From JAAEQG01 sp023133475 (lineage in GTDB: Bacteria > Planctomycetota > Phycisphaerae > UBA1845), in the NCBI GenBank assembly GCA_030631415.1, contig DAOVLE010000127.1, positions 1-14,817 on the forward strand: a stretch of 14,817 nucleotides of DNA, in the 5' to 3' direction. Under the pieces are notes generated by a model. The model did not search any database. It was not told the origin of the DNA and saw only the letters and a list, made by a program, of their open reading frames with translations. Positions 5,871 to 12,286 of the stretch are shown piece after piece (the stretch's first letter is position 1; the number at the start of each line of letters is the position of its first letter). Position numbers and translations under genes: made by a program.

Positions 5871-6047
5871 ATGGCCGACTACATCCCCGGCGGCGACGCC
5901 GCGTTCAACGCCTGGCTGGACAACTTCGTCACCTACGCCAATGCCAATCTGGCCAACCTCGGCCTCGCAGCGGGTGACCTGACGCCGGTCACGACCGCCC
6001 AGACCGCGTGGGGAAGCCGGTGCCAAAGGACGAGAATGGGAGTCTGA
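5871..6047 (+). pseudogene. Host-gene 5' leader fragment B
   Basis: AAAGGAG precedes ATG 5871. The frame encodes MADYIPGGDAAFNAWLDNF, TYANANLANLGLAAGDLTPV and TTAQTAW, where resemblance stops, then 11 unrelated residues to TGA at 6045-6047. The next gene starts only four bases later at 6052, and its ribosome binding site (GGGAG, 6038-6042) lies inside the leader's tail. This 58-residue frame could therefore act as a coupling leader for the toxin-antitoxin pair. The break point at TAQTAW is the same as in fragment C. Confidence 0.8.
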
Positions 6048-6051
6048 TTCC

Positions 6052-6300
6052 ATGACGGACCAACAACTTCTTGAACGAATCACCATCAACCCAAAGGTGA
6101 TGGTCGGTAAGCCGGTCATCAAGGGTACACGCCTGGCCATCGAGTACGTTCTGAACCTGCTGGCCCACGGTTCCACGGTTGCGGAGATTCTCGATGAATA
6201 TGAAGGCTTGACCCAAGAGGATATTCAGGCGTGTTTGCTGTTTGCCACACGCTCACTGGAGAACACGGCCTTCATGCCACTCACCTCGGAGACGGCATAA
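6052..6300 (+). CDS. DUF433 antitoxin
   Basis: An 82-residue protein with the DUF433 pattern: ITINPKVMVGKPVIKGTRLA near the N-terminus, then EYVLNLLAHGSTVAEILDEY and GLTQEDIQACLLFA. DUF433 proteins have a winged-helix-like DNA-binding fold and serve as antitoxins (VapB45-like) to DUF5615 PIN-like toxins. The TAA stop at 6298-6300 directly abuts the toxin ATG at 6301. It belongs to a different subgroup from the near-identical DUF433 pair at 7886 and 13064. Ribosome binding comes from GGGAG within leader B. Confidence 0.9.
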   Translation: MTDQQLLERITINPKVMVGKPVIKGTRLAIEYVLNLLAHGSTVAEILDEYEGLTQEDIQACLLFATRSLENTAFMPLTSETA

Positions 6301-6660
6301 ATGCGCTTTCTGGTGGATGAATGCACGGGGCCGGCAGTGGCACACTGGCTGCGCGGGCAGGGACACGAAGTCTTCTGTGTTTACAGCGAAGCGCGTGGCA
6401 TGGACGATGATGACGTGATCCAGAAAACCTTTGCCGAGGACCGGATTCTGATCACGAACGACAAAGACTTCGGAGAGAAGGTTTACCGAGAACGACGCCC
6501 GCACAAGGGCGTTGTTCTTTTGCGTCTTGCAGATGAACGAGTCTTGGGCAAGATCGACACGATCCGGCGATTACTCGATCGTTACCCTGATCGGTTGACC
6601 GGCGCTTTTGCAGTTGTGACGGAGACGCGAGTTCGCTTTGCTCGCTTTGCTCGGACATAG
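6301..6660 (+). CDS. DUF5615 PIN-like toxin (VapC45-like), intact
   Basis: A 119-residue protein of normal length. The N-terminal strand FLVDEC carries acidic residues D6 and E7; a run of acidic residues follows at 35-38; ITNDKDFGEKV carries N53, D54 and D56, and the end reads GAFAVVTETRVRF. These are the positions forming the metal-binding site of the Mut7-C/DUF5615 branch of PIN-like ribonucleases. It directly follows its DUF433 partner with no gap. It is the only one of three DUF433-linked toxins in the window that is complete. The last six residues, ARFART, come from a short repeated run (GCTTTGCTCGCTTTGCTCGG). Confidence 0.88.
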   Translation: MRFLVDECTGPAVAHWLRGQGHEVFCVYSEARGMDDDDVIQKTFAEDRILITNDKDFGEKVYRERRPHKGVVLLRLADERVLGKIDTIRRLLDRYPDRLTGAFAVVTETRVRFARFART

Positions 6661-6715
6661 CCAAAGCGAAGCCCGGTCTTTCGGCCGGGTGAGCGGGATA
6701 GACCATATCATCCCG

Positions 6716-6782
6716 GCTGGCTGGTTTTGGCCTGGACCCGGGGACGCGGCGCCGCCCTTTGTCAAGCAAAGGAGCTTCTCCG
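6716..6782 (+). promoter_or_regulatory. Promoter -10 and conserved 5' UTR of leader C
   Basis: TATCAT at 6716-6721 is followed by CCCGGCTGGCTGG, a GGGGACGCGGCGCCGCCC block and AAAGGAG before ATG 6783, the same order as in leaders A and E. The TTGCCC -35 box of the other two copies is not found 17 bases upstream; the upstream flank comes instead from the end of the toxin unit. GCCCGGTCTTTCGGCCGGGT at 6671-6690 can form a short hairpin. Confidence 0.5.
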
Positions 6783-6914
6783 ATGGCCGACTACATCCCC
6801 GGCGGCGATGCCGCATTCAGCGCTTGGCTGGACAACTTCGTCACCTACGCCACTGCCAACCTGGGTCTGGTGGCGGGTGACCTGACGCCGATCACCACCG
6901 GCCAGACGGCGTAG
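6783..6914 (+). pseudogene. Host-gene 5' leader fragment C
   Basis: Encodes MADYIPGGDAAFSAWLDNF, TYATANLGLVAGDLTPI and TTGQTA, then TAG at 6912-6914 where the other copies have TGG. The bases after the stop still match leader A for about 12 bases (GAACACCGC) before diverging, so the stop is a point mutation in a copy truncated slightly later. At 43 residues it is the shortest of the starts-intact leaders. The next cargo begins 140 bases later with its own -10 box, so coupling is unlikely here. Confidence 0.8.
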
Positions 6915-7026
6915 AACACCGCTCGATAGCTGACAGCCTGCTCTGGACCACCCGCCACGTAATGTGGGAAAGCGCTTTTGTCCGCTCGGTTGCGTAATTT
7001 CGGGTGACCTGGAGAGTGCTGGGCGG

Positions 7027-7032
7027 TATAAT
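7027..7032 (+). promoter_or_regulatory. Likely -10 box of the vapBC-like pair
   Basis: TATAAT at 7027-7032, 22 bases before the antitoxin ATG, in the context CGGTATAATGACCG that also precedes the RelBE pair at 5261. GGAGTGAG between it and the ATG is the probable ribosome binding site. No convincing -35 box is seen. Confidence 0.5.
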
Positions 7033-7053
7033 GACCGGTGGAGTGAGCAAAAG

Positions 7054-7278
7054 ATGACCTACCGAGGAATCGTGCAAAACGGCGTGATCGTACTCGATGG
7101 CGGCGCTAAGCTGGCCGACGGAACCGCGGTGCAGATCCGGGCGCTAGACGAGAATGGGAAGAGCCTGCTCTGCCATCCCGCCCTGGGAATCTGGCGGCAG
7201 CGCACGGACCTGGGCGACCCGGCCGAGGCCTCCCGACGACTCCGGACGCAACTCGAAGAGCGCCGACGCGATGGCTGA
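7054..7278 (+). CDS. Antitoxin of a VapBC-type pair (DUF104/AF2212-like)
   Basis: A 74-residue protein starting at ATG 7054 with GGAGTGAG upstream; the frame is open back to 6964 but those codons contain the -10 box. The start, YRGIVQNGVIVLDGGAKLADGTAV, is the short beta-rich domain common in DUF104/AF2212-like and related antitoxins (pattern: E/Q-N-G-V-I-x-L then L-P/A-D/E-G-T). The C-terminal half is charged (EASRRLRTQLEERRRDG) and would wrap the toxin. It overlaps the PIN toxin by eight bases. I am confident of the pair, less so of the exact antitoxin family. Confidence 0.8.
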   Translation: MTYRGIVQNGVIVLDGGAKLADGTAVQIRALDENGKSLLCHPALGIWRQRTDLGDPAEASRRLRTQLEERRRDG

Positions 7279-7657
7279 GATGGTCGTGGATAGCTCAGTG
7301 GTGATCGACTACCTCCGCGGCCACACCGATGCTGCCGAGTTCCTCGAGACCGCGCGTCGAGCGGGCGAGCTTGCCACGCACGTCGTGGTTGTGGCTGAGG
7401 TGTTTGCTGGAGCGCGGGACCGGCATGAGTTGGAGACCATCGACCGTTTCTTTGGCGAGTTCCGGATTCACCCCATCGACACCTCAGATTCCGTTCTCTC
7501 GATCGACCTGTTCAAGCGCTATCGGCTCTCGCACGGTGTCGGCTGGCTGGATTGCCTAATCGCAGCCACGGGTCTGCGCACGCGCCTGCCGATCGCGACG
7601 CTGAATGAGAAGCACTTTGCGGTCTTCGAGGAATTACACGTCGTGCGACCGTATTGA
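7271..7657 (+). CDS. vapC: PIN-domain ribonuclease toxin, VapC family
   Basis: A 128-residue protein starting at ATG 7271, within the antitoxin's last codons; the longer open frame to 7154 is only overlap. The PIN active site is visible: D7 in VVDSSVVIDYLRG, E43 in VVAEVFAGA, D94 in GWLDCLIAAT, and N112 in ATLNEKHF, where many active VapC proteins also have Asn. VapC toxins cleave tRNA or rRNA. Length and all key residues are normal, so the toxin is predicted active and held by the adjacent antitoxin. Confidence 0.9.
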   Translation: MAEMVVDSSVVIDYLRGHTDAAEFLETARRAGELATHVVVVAEVFAGARDRHELETIDRFFGEFRIHPIDTSDSVLSIDLFKRYRLSHGVGWLDCLIAATGLRTRLPIATLNEKHFAVFEELHVVRPY

Positions 7658-7716
7658 CACGACGTACAGAGCATGTGTTGCCGCGTGCCATGTTCTCACG
7701 CGATGGCTGCCCTCCG

Positions 7717-7762
7717 ATGCCCGCCACCATCCCCGGCGGCGACGCCGCGTTCAACGCGTGGC
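7717..7762 (+). pseudogene. Host-gene leader remnant D
   Basis: CTCCGATGCCCGCCACC and the following ATCCCCGGCGGCGACGCC to about GCGTGG match the first 15 codons of the leader, with substitutions turning MADYIP into MPATIP. After this the sequence turns A-rich (GAATTGAGAATGAAGAATTG). The usual promoter and AAAGGAG are lost. The 228-base gap between 7657 and 7886 holds only this remnant and the promoter of the next gene. Confidence 0.65.
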
Positions 7763-7840
7763 AGAAGAGAATGTCGAATTGAGAATGAAGAATTGAGAAA
7801 GCAGAGAAGGCTCGGTGGACTCGATATCCGGACCCATATA

Positions 7841-7849
7841 TGCTAAAAT
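7841..7849 (+). promoter_or_regulatory. Extended -10 promoter element of the first DUF433 gene
   Basis: TGCTAAAAT at 7841-7849 fits an extended -10 (TGnTANAAT), 36 bases before the ATG. The homologous copy before the second DUF433 gene reads TGCTAGAAT at 13018. The upstream flank GGTGGACTCGAT is shared as well. Confidence 0.5.
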
Positions 7850-7885
7850 GATTGAGGCTCGAAGCACTGTCTTGGAGGCATTCTG

Positions 7886-8119
7886 ATGACGCTGAACCGA
7901 ATCACGTTTGACGCGGCCAAGATGGGGGGGCAGGCTTGCATTCGGGGTCTGCGGATTCCGGTGGCAACGGTGGTTCGCTGTGTGGCAAGTGGGATGTCCT
8001 CCGAGGAGATCCTCGAAGCCTACCCCGACCTCGAACCAGACGACATCACCGAAGCCTTGCAGTATGCCGCGAGTTTGACCGAGGATCGCATCATCCCTTT
8101 GGCTCAGACGGGTTCATGA
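7886..8119 (+). CDS. DUF433 antitoxin, copy 1 of a duplicated pair
   Basis: A 77-residue protein; GGAGG at 7874-7878 precedes ATG 7886. It has the DUF433 pattern: ITFDAAKMGGQACIRGLRIP, then VVRCVASGMSSEEILEAYP and DLEPDDITEALQYAA. It differs from the protein at 13064 by three residues (T2A, D9N, G21E), and the promoter region is shared too, so the two arose by a recent segmental duplication. The toxin gene that should follow at 8121 is broken after about 20 codons, leaving an antitoxin without its cognate toxin. Confidence 0.9.
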   Translation: MTLNRITFDAAKMGGQACIRGLRIPVATVVRCVASGMSSEEILEAYPDLEPDDITEALQYAASLTEDRIIPLAQTGS

Positions 8120-8120
8120 C

Positions 8121-8183
8121 GTGCGGTTTCTGCTCGACCAACCCATTTCCTGGATGGTGGGCAAGACGTTGCAGGCCGCCGGC
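8121..8183 (+). pseudogene. Truncated DUF5615 toxin (5' end only)
   Basis: GTG at 8121, one base after the antitoxin stop, begins VRFLLDQPISWMVGKTLQAAG, the usual N-terminus of this toxin subgroup with its acidic strand (FLLDQ). At about 8181 the reading frame runs into the repeated palindromic element and becomes nonsense. The remaining 80 or more residues, including the N-D-x-D-F part of the active site, are absent. Disruption by the repeat element is the simplest explanation. Confidence 0.75.
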
Positions 8184-8407
8184 GGGTGGCATGGTCCACG
8201 CTTGCGTGGGCATGTTTTCCCTTGGCGGGTGGCATGGTCCACGCTTGCGTAGCCATGTTTTCCCTTGGTGCAGTCTCCGTAGGTCGGGTCCGCAGACTCG
8301 ACATCCCCCAGCGGCGCCGTTGGGAATCCCGAATGTCGGGTCTGCGGACCCGACCTACGAAACTACGGAATGCATTCCCGACGATCCCCGGCGTTTGCAC
8401 GGTTGAA
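8181..8407 (+). repeat. Palindromic repeat element, copy 1 (with a tandem 43-base end unit)
   Basis: Two tandem 43-base units start at 8181 and 8224; each carries the 34-base end sequence beginning GGCGGGTGGCATGGTCCACG, itself able to fold (CCACGC/GCGTGG). A large inverted repeat follows: GTAGGTCGGGTCCGCAGAC (arm 8279-8302) pairs with 8335-8358 over 24 bases with one mismatch around a self-complementary core, CCCAGCGGCGCCGTTGGG. From 8224 to 8407 it matches 9908-10092 with only a few differences. Unlike that copy it lacks the opposite terminal repeat. It interrupts the toxin at 8121. No transposase is encoded, so it would move only with help from elsewhere. Confidence 0.8.
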
Positions 8408-8446
8408 CCAGAATAATCGGGGCATTCTCGGGGCCGGCAGGCCCAG

Positions 8447-8590
8447 ATGGAGTTCTCAAGAGGCACAGATGAAAACGACGTTTCTTCAGAGTTTTTCGGC
8501 ATGCCAGGCCGATATGCCTTGTGTAATGAGATGGGTGAGGCCATAATAGCCCTGGAATATGGGAGGGACGATCCCGATTTGAGGCCCTAA
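8447..8590 (+). CDS. Possible 47-residue acidic small protein upstream of the ATPase
   Basis: A short frame begins at ATG 8447 (MEFSRGTDENDVSSEFFGMP), continues RYALCNEMGEAIIALEYGRD and ends DDPDLRP with TAA at 8588-8590, three bases before the ATPase ATG. It is acidic and has no membrane segment. The tight spacing and clean frame suggest translational coupling, but the ribosome binding site (GGCAGG) is weak and no family is recognised. It could be an antitoxin-like partner, a remnant of a longer gene, or chance. Confidence 0.4.
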   Translation: MEFSRGTDENDVSSEFFGMPGRYALCNEMGEAIIALEYGRDDPDLRP

Positions 8591-8593
8591 GCA

Positions 8594-9901
8594 ATGAAGC
8601 GTGCCGTAAGCGAACAGCTCCTGGCGTGGAAAAACCGGGTCCGTCGTAAGCCGCTGATCCTCCGCGGTGCTCGGCAGGTCGGCAAGACCTGGTCCGTCCT
8701 GGACTTCGGGCGGCACCACTTCGACGGTACGGTTCACCTGGTCGATCTGGAGAAACGGCCTGACTACCACCGCATCTTCGAGGCAAACCTCGAAGCGAAG
8801 CGGATTCTGTCGGAACTCGAAGTACTGCTCAACGCCCGGATCGTTCCCGGCAAGGATCTACTGTTCTTCGATGAGATCCAAAGTTGTCAGCGAGCGATCA
8901 TGGCCCTGCGCTATTTCCATGAGGACTGTCCCGAGCTTCATGTGATCGCCGCTGGTTCACTGCTTGAGTTTGCGATGCAGGACCTGTCGTTCCCGGTTGG
9001 CCGCGTGCAGTTCATGAACATGGTCCCGATGAGCTTTCCGGAATACTTGTTCGCCATGGGCAAAGACGTCGCCGCAGAGATAGTCCTTGCCGAGCCGAAG
9101 CCGCAACCCGAAGCGGTTCATCACATGTTGCTGGGTGAGTTGCGTTGTTATCTGTTCGTCGGTGGAATGCCGGAATGCGTCAAGGCTTATGCGGATACCA
9201 GCAGCATGCACGATGCGTTCGATGTCCAGGCGGAACTTGCCAACGCCTATCGTCAGGACTTCTCGAAGTACGCACCACATGCGGACAAACAATGCCTGAA
9301 CACGGTATTTGCTTCGGTAGCCAGATCGGTTGGCCGGCAGATCAAGTATTCACGTTTGGCAGAAGACTATACGCACAAGACGATCAAGAAAGCATTCGAT
9401 TTGTTATGCCTTGCTCAGGTGATGCGCAAGGTGCCCGCGGCAACGCCGGCTGGTTTACCGTTGGGCGCGTCAGCTTCAGCCCGCAAATTTAAGGCGTTGA
9501 TGGTGGATGTCGGTCTGATGCAGCATCTCTGCGGCATGCCGGTAGATATCGAATACGCCAAGACGGACTTGCTTGATATCCACGCCGGCGCGATGGCGGA
9601 ACAGTTTGTGGGGCAAGAGTTCCTCGCCGCCGGCCGGGAGCTTCACTACTGGGCACGAAGTGCCAAGAGCAGCACGGCCGAGGTGGATTTCTTGATAGTG
9701 ACTCATGATGCGATCTGCCCGATCGAGGTTAAGAGCGGCGCGTCGGGTCGCCTGCGAAGTCTGCATATGCTGCTTGAAACCTATGAGAACTGCCCGCGCG
9801 GCTATGTGTTTTCCACAGCCCGGTATTCGGAGTTGCCTGAGCAGAAGCTCGTTTTCCTGCCGTTGTATCATGCGTACAGCACTGGCCTACCGAGCCGGTG
9901 A
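8594..9901 (+). CDS. AAA_14 ATPase with C-terminal DUF4143 (PD-(D/E)XK-like) domain
   Basis: A 435-residue protein of typical length for this widespread bacterial and archaeal family. Walker A, GARQVGKT, is at 25-32; Walker B, LLFFDEIQ, at 89-96; the sensor-like GSLLE at 121-125. A winged-helix-like segment lies near YSRLAEDYTHKTIKKAFDLL, and the DUF4143 part ends with AEVDFLIV (E363, D365) and PIEVKSG (E378, K380), a PD-(D/E)XK nuclease-like core. The role is not established; such genes are numerous in mobile or defence-rich regions. The gene is complete and lies between the two copies of the palindromic element, with its stop only seven bases before the second copy. Confidence 0.92.
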   Translation: MKRAVSEQLLAWKNRVRRKPLILRGARQVGKTWSVLDFGRHHFDGTVHLVDLEKRPDYHRIFEANLEAKRILSELEVLLNARIVPGKDLLFFDEIQSCQRAIMALRYFHEDCPELHVIAAGSLLEFAMQDLSFPVGRVQFMNMVPMSFPEYLFAMGKDVAAEIVLAEPKPQPEAVHHMLLGELRCYLFVGGMPECVKAYADTSSMHDAFDVQAELANAYRQDFSKYAPHADKQCLNTVFASVARSVGRQIKYSRLAEDYTHKTIKKAFDLLCLAQVMRKVPAATPAGLPLGASASARKFKALMVDVGLMQHLCGMPVDIEYAKTDLLDIHAGAMAEQFVGQEFLAAGRELHYWARSAKSSTAEVDFLIVTHDAICPIEVKSGASGRLRSLHMLLETYENCPRGYVFSTARYSELPEQKLVFLPLYHAYSTGLPSR

Positions 9902-9907
9902 TTTCGC

Positions 9908-10151
9908 GGCGGGTGGCATGGTCCACGCTTGCGTGGCCATGTTTTCCCTTCGTGCAGTCTCCGTAGGTCGGGTCCGCAGACTCGACATCCCCCAGCGGCG
10001 CCGTTGGGAATCCCGAATGTCGGGTCTGCGGACCCGACCTACGAAGCTACGGAATCCATTCCCGACGATCCCCGGCGTTCGCACGGTTGAACTCCTCGTT
10101 AAGCCCCTCGCCTCATTCATGGCCACGCAAGCGTGGACCATGCCACCCGCC
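9908..10151 (+). mobile_element. 244-base MITE-like element with perfect 34-base terminal inverted repeats
   Basis: The left end (9908-9941, starting GGCGGGTGGCATGG) is the exact reverse complement of the right end (10118-10151, ending CCATGCCACCCGCC) over 34 bases. Inside lies the same 24-base inverted repeat and GC-rich core as in the copy at 8181-8407. It encodes no protein. I see no convincing target-site duplication (left flank ATTTCGC, right flank AAGCGG). Its right end abuts the 3' host-gene fragment at the point where RLRHTLRYADE begins. Confidence 0.8.
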
Positions 10152-10445
10152 AAGCGGCTGCGGCACACGCTGCGCTACGCCGACGAGTCCACGCCGACCC
10201 GCCGCGCCCGGCCGCGCGGCACCATCGGCGCGGAGGTCTGGGTAAGGGTAAGCCCCCCCGGCGACCCGCCCCCGAGCGACCCGAGTGATTTGAAGTTCTT
10301 GCTGCTGTCCACCCGCACCCCCGCCGCAATCGAGTTCACCGGCCCGGACGGTGGCAAGACCGCGCATTACATGGTACGATGGCTCAGCACCCGCGGCGAA
10401 GCGGGGCCGTGGAGCGAAACGGCCAGCGCGACGATTGGCAAATGA
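10152..10445 (+). pseudogene. 3' fragment of the array's host gene family, copy 3 (longest, frame intact)
   Basis: Reads KRLRHTLRYADESTPTRRAR, then PRGTIGAEVWVRVSPPGDPP, LKFLLLSTRTPA, FTGPDGGKTAHYMVRWLSTR and ETASATIGK, stopping at 10443-10445. Unlike copies 1 and 2 it has no frameshift. Upstream it is cut by the MITE-like element, so it has no start; the open frame continues backwards into the ATPase gene in the wrong frame and is not a real extension. It shows the part missing from copy 2 and is the best template for the family's C-terminal half in this window. Confidence 0.8.
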
Positions 10446-10466
10446 GGTGTAAATCGAGGTGATAGC

Positions 10467-11759
10467 ATGGACCTGAGCCTGCTTGCAACAGTTCTCTCGC
10501 TTCTTGGGATTAGTGCACGCGATTTCTATAGACTCTACCAGGAACGCCTCAAGAAAGAGCAACAGCGGTTCTCAGAGGAACAGCTCGCTGCGCGACGTCA
10601 GGCAATCGGCGAGATAACGTCGCGCGGATTACACACCGCTCTTCTCCTCAAGCTATACCCTGATTTACAGACTGCTGGCCTGTCCCGATTCGCCGTTGGG
10701 TTCGACGGCGGCGAGGACGCGGCAACGACTATCGTCGGTTCACCCGAGCAACTAGGCTGCGCGATTGAATTGACCGAAGGGAGCGAGCGACATCGGTTGG
10801 TGGAAGTAGACTGCAAGGGACCAGACCTCGATCAAGCGACAGCCACCGAGATACTCGCCAGCACAGAAGCCCGCGGGCTCAACCTTTGGGACCAGGGCAT
10901 CTATCGTCTTGACGCAATTGAGATGGAACCACATGAAGTGAGAGCGTCTTTCTCGCTGGACCGCTTCATGCGATACCGCCTCGGAATCGGTGCATTGCTC
11001 GACGAACTGCTCCAAGCTCTGATCGATACGGAACTGTGCGTCGACAAGGTCTTCGAGGATCGAGATCAGTTTTTGCCGCTCAGGTCCAAGTTCCTTCCGA
11101 CCGCACAATCCGTCTCACAGTTCGGTCAGCGAATGTGTGCCGGCGGCATCCTCGCCACGGTCGCAATTCTTCGTCCCGATCCGTATGACGATTTCGTCAT
11201 CCCCATTCAAAGGCGATCTTGGTCTACGAGCGATGAGCAAGGCATGATCACTGTGATTCCGCAGGCGTTCCACCAACCTACGATAGACCCTGCTCAGGAG
11301 ATGAACCTCCGGGACACGTTTCTTCGCGAGCTGTATGAGGAGTTGTTTGGGGGAGAGGAGGCGATTCGGGGTACTCGACGCCTCCGGCACGATTGGTACA
11401 CTATGGAGTCGCCCGAGGTGCAGTGGCTTCAGGCGAATCAGAACCACTGGCGGCTTGTTTTGACAGGGTTTGGATTGGACCTAGCTACCGGTAATTACAT
11501 ATTTGCGCTCCTTTGCGTGATTAGGCATACGGGCTTCTGGGACCAGTTTAGCCACAAGATCGTGGGTAACTGGGAATCGACGGAAGCAGACGCACCCCTG
11601 GTCAGCACCAAGAAGGATACAGCTCGGCTCAAAAAGCTCCTCTTCGCTCCGGCGTGCACACGCGTGAGCATCTTCTCCCTAGCACGGGGGCTGGAGTACC
11701 TGGTAAACCTCGAACCAGCCAAGGTGAACCTGCCGGGGATGAACTGCCGCTACTCTTGA
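10467..11759 (+). CDS. Uncharacterised protein with N-terminal hydrophobic segment and imperfect Nudix-like box
   Basis: A 430-residue protein; GAGGTG at about 10457 precedes ATG 10467. The N-terminus, MDLSLLATVLSLLGIS, is hydrophobic enough for a single membrane anchor and is followed by a basic coiled-coil-like stretch (RLYQERLKKEQQRFSEEQL). Around residues 287-295 the sequence RELYEELFG resembles the Nudix consensus R-E-U-x-E-E-x-G, preceded by an acidic segment, but the glycine and upstream glutamate spacing are off by one. A Nudix-related hydrolase domain acting on a nucleotide is possible but unproven. Base composition is less GC-rich than the flanking fragments, and it is a lone cargo between a 3' host-gene fragment and leader E. 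Confidence 0.8.
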   Translation: MDLSLLATVLSLLGISARDFYRLYQERLKKEQQRFSEEQLAARRQAIGEITSRGLHTALLLKLYPDLQTAGLSRFAVGFDGGEDAATTIVGSPEQLGCAIELTEGSERHRLVEVDCKGPDLDQATATEILASTEARGLNLWDQGIYRLDAIEMEPHEVRASFSLDRFMRYRLGIGALLDELLQALIDTELCVDKVFEDRDQFLPLRSKFLPTAQSVSQFGQRMCAGGILATVAILRPDPYDDFVIPIQRRSWSTSDEQGMITVIPQAFHQPTIDPAQEMNLRDTFLRELYEELFGGEEAIRGTRRLRHDWYTMESPEVQWLQANQNHWRLVLTGFGLDLATGNYIFALLCVIRHTGFWDQFSHKIVGNWESTEADAPLVSTKKDTARLKKLLFAPACTRVSIFSLARGLEYLVNLEPAKVNLPGMNCRYS

Positions 11760-11805
11760 CCGTCTACAGGTGGCACACGCGGCGAAGGTTAGCGCGACGG
11801 TGCGT

Positions 11806-11830
11806 GCCCCAGCGTCTTTGAACCTGGGGC
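11806..11830 (-). repeat. Cargo-upstream hairpin relative, inverted and decayed
   Basis: GCCCCAG (11806-11812) pairs with CTGGGGC (11824-11830). On the minus strand the segment, including GGTTCAAAG and the flanking GAATCGAG, matches the hairpin region at 625-656. One stem arm has diverged (ACGCTGGG instead of AACCTGGG), shortening the stem. It shows that the element can occur in either orientation. Confidence 0.5.
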
Positions 11831-11868
11831 TCGATTCACGGACAAGAGCATGCCCCCCGAATCGCCTC

Positions 11869-11897
11869 TTGCCCACTCGACGGCCGGGCCATATCAT
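11869..11897 (+). promoter_or_regulatory. Sigma-70-like promoter of leader E
   Basis: TTGCCC (11869-11874) and TATCAT (11892-11897) with a 17-base spacer, identical boxes and spacing to leader A. The -10 box sits between CCGGGC and GCCCGG, a 6-base dyad. The conserved GGGGACGCGGCGCCGCCC block and AAAGGAG follow. Confidence 0.6.
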
Positions 11898-11969
11898 CCG
11901 GCCCGGCTGGATTGAACGTGAAACCCGGGGACGCGGCGCCGCCCCCAGTAATGCAAAGGAGTCCCTGCG

Positions 11970-12212
11970 ATGGCCGACTACATCCCCGGCGGCGATGCCG
12001 CGTTTAACGCCTGGCTGGACAACTTCGTCACCTACGCCAATGCCAACCTGGCCAACCTGGGTCTCGTGGCGGGTGACCTGACGCCGGTCACGACCGCGCA
12101 GACCGCGTGGGCCACATCACTCAGCGCCCATGTCACCGCGCAGCAGGCCGCCAAGAGCGCGACCCAGCCGGGTAGGGTCCGCTTCGCGGACTATTCTGGG
12201 CCAGCACGATGA
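11970..12212 (+). pseudogene. Host-gene 5' leader fragment E (longest leader)
   Basis: Encodes MADYIPGGDAAFNAWLDNF, TYANANLANLGLVAGDLTPV, TTAQTAWATSLSAHV and AQQAAKSATQ, where family resemblance stops near 12166; 14 unrelated residues follow to TGA. It extends a few codons beyond leader A's break point and carries the full promoter and ribosome binding site. The leader ends 74 bases before the next gene, so transcriptional but not tight translational coupling is plausible. Confidence 0.8.
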
Positions 12213-12286
12213 ACTGGCCGGTCCGCACAGCGGAGCCTTGTAGTTCGGCAACAGCAATCATGCACATACAACGATCGTGACATGAA

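Noticed and set aside
8181..8266. CRISPR array
   Set aside because: There are only two tandem 43-base units with no spacers between them, and no cas gene. They belong to the palindromic repeat element.
9705..10445. A 246-residue gene overlapping the ATPase and the 3' fragment
   Set aside because: The first 65 codons are a shadow frame of the ATPase, the middle is the palindromic element, and only the end is the host-gene fragment. The open frame is accidental.
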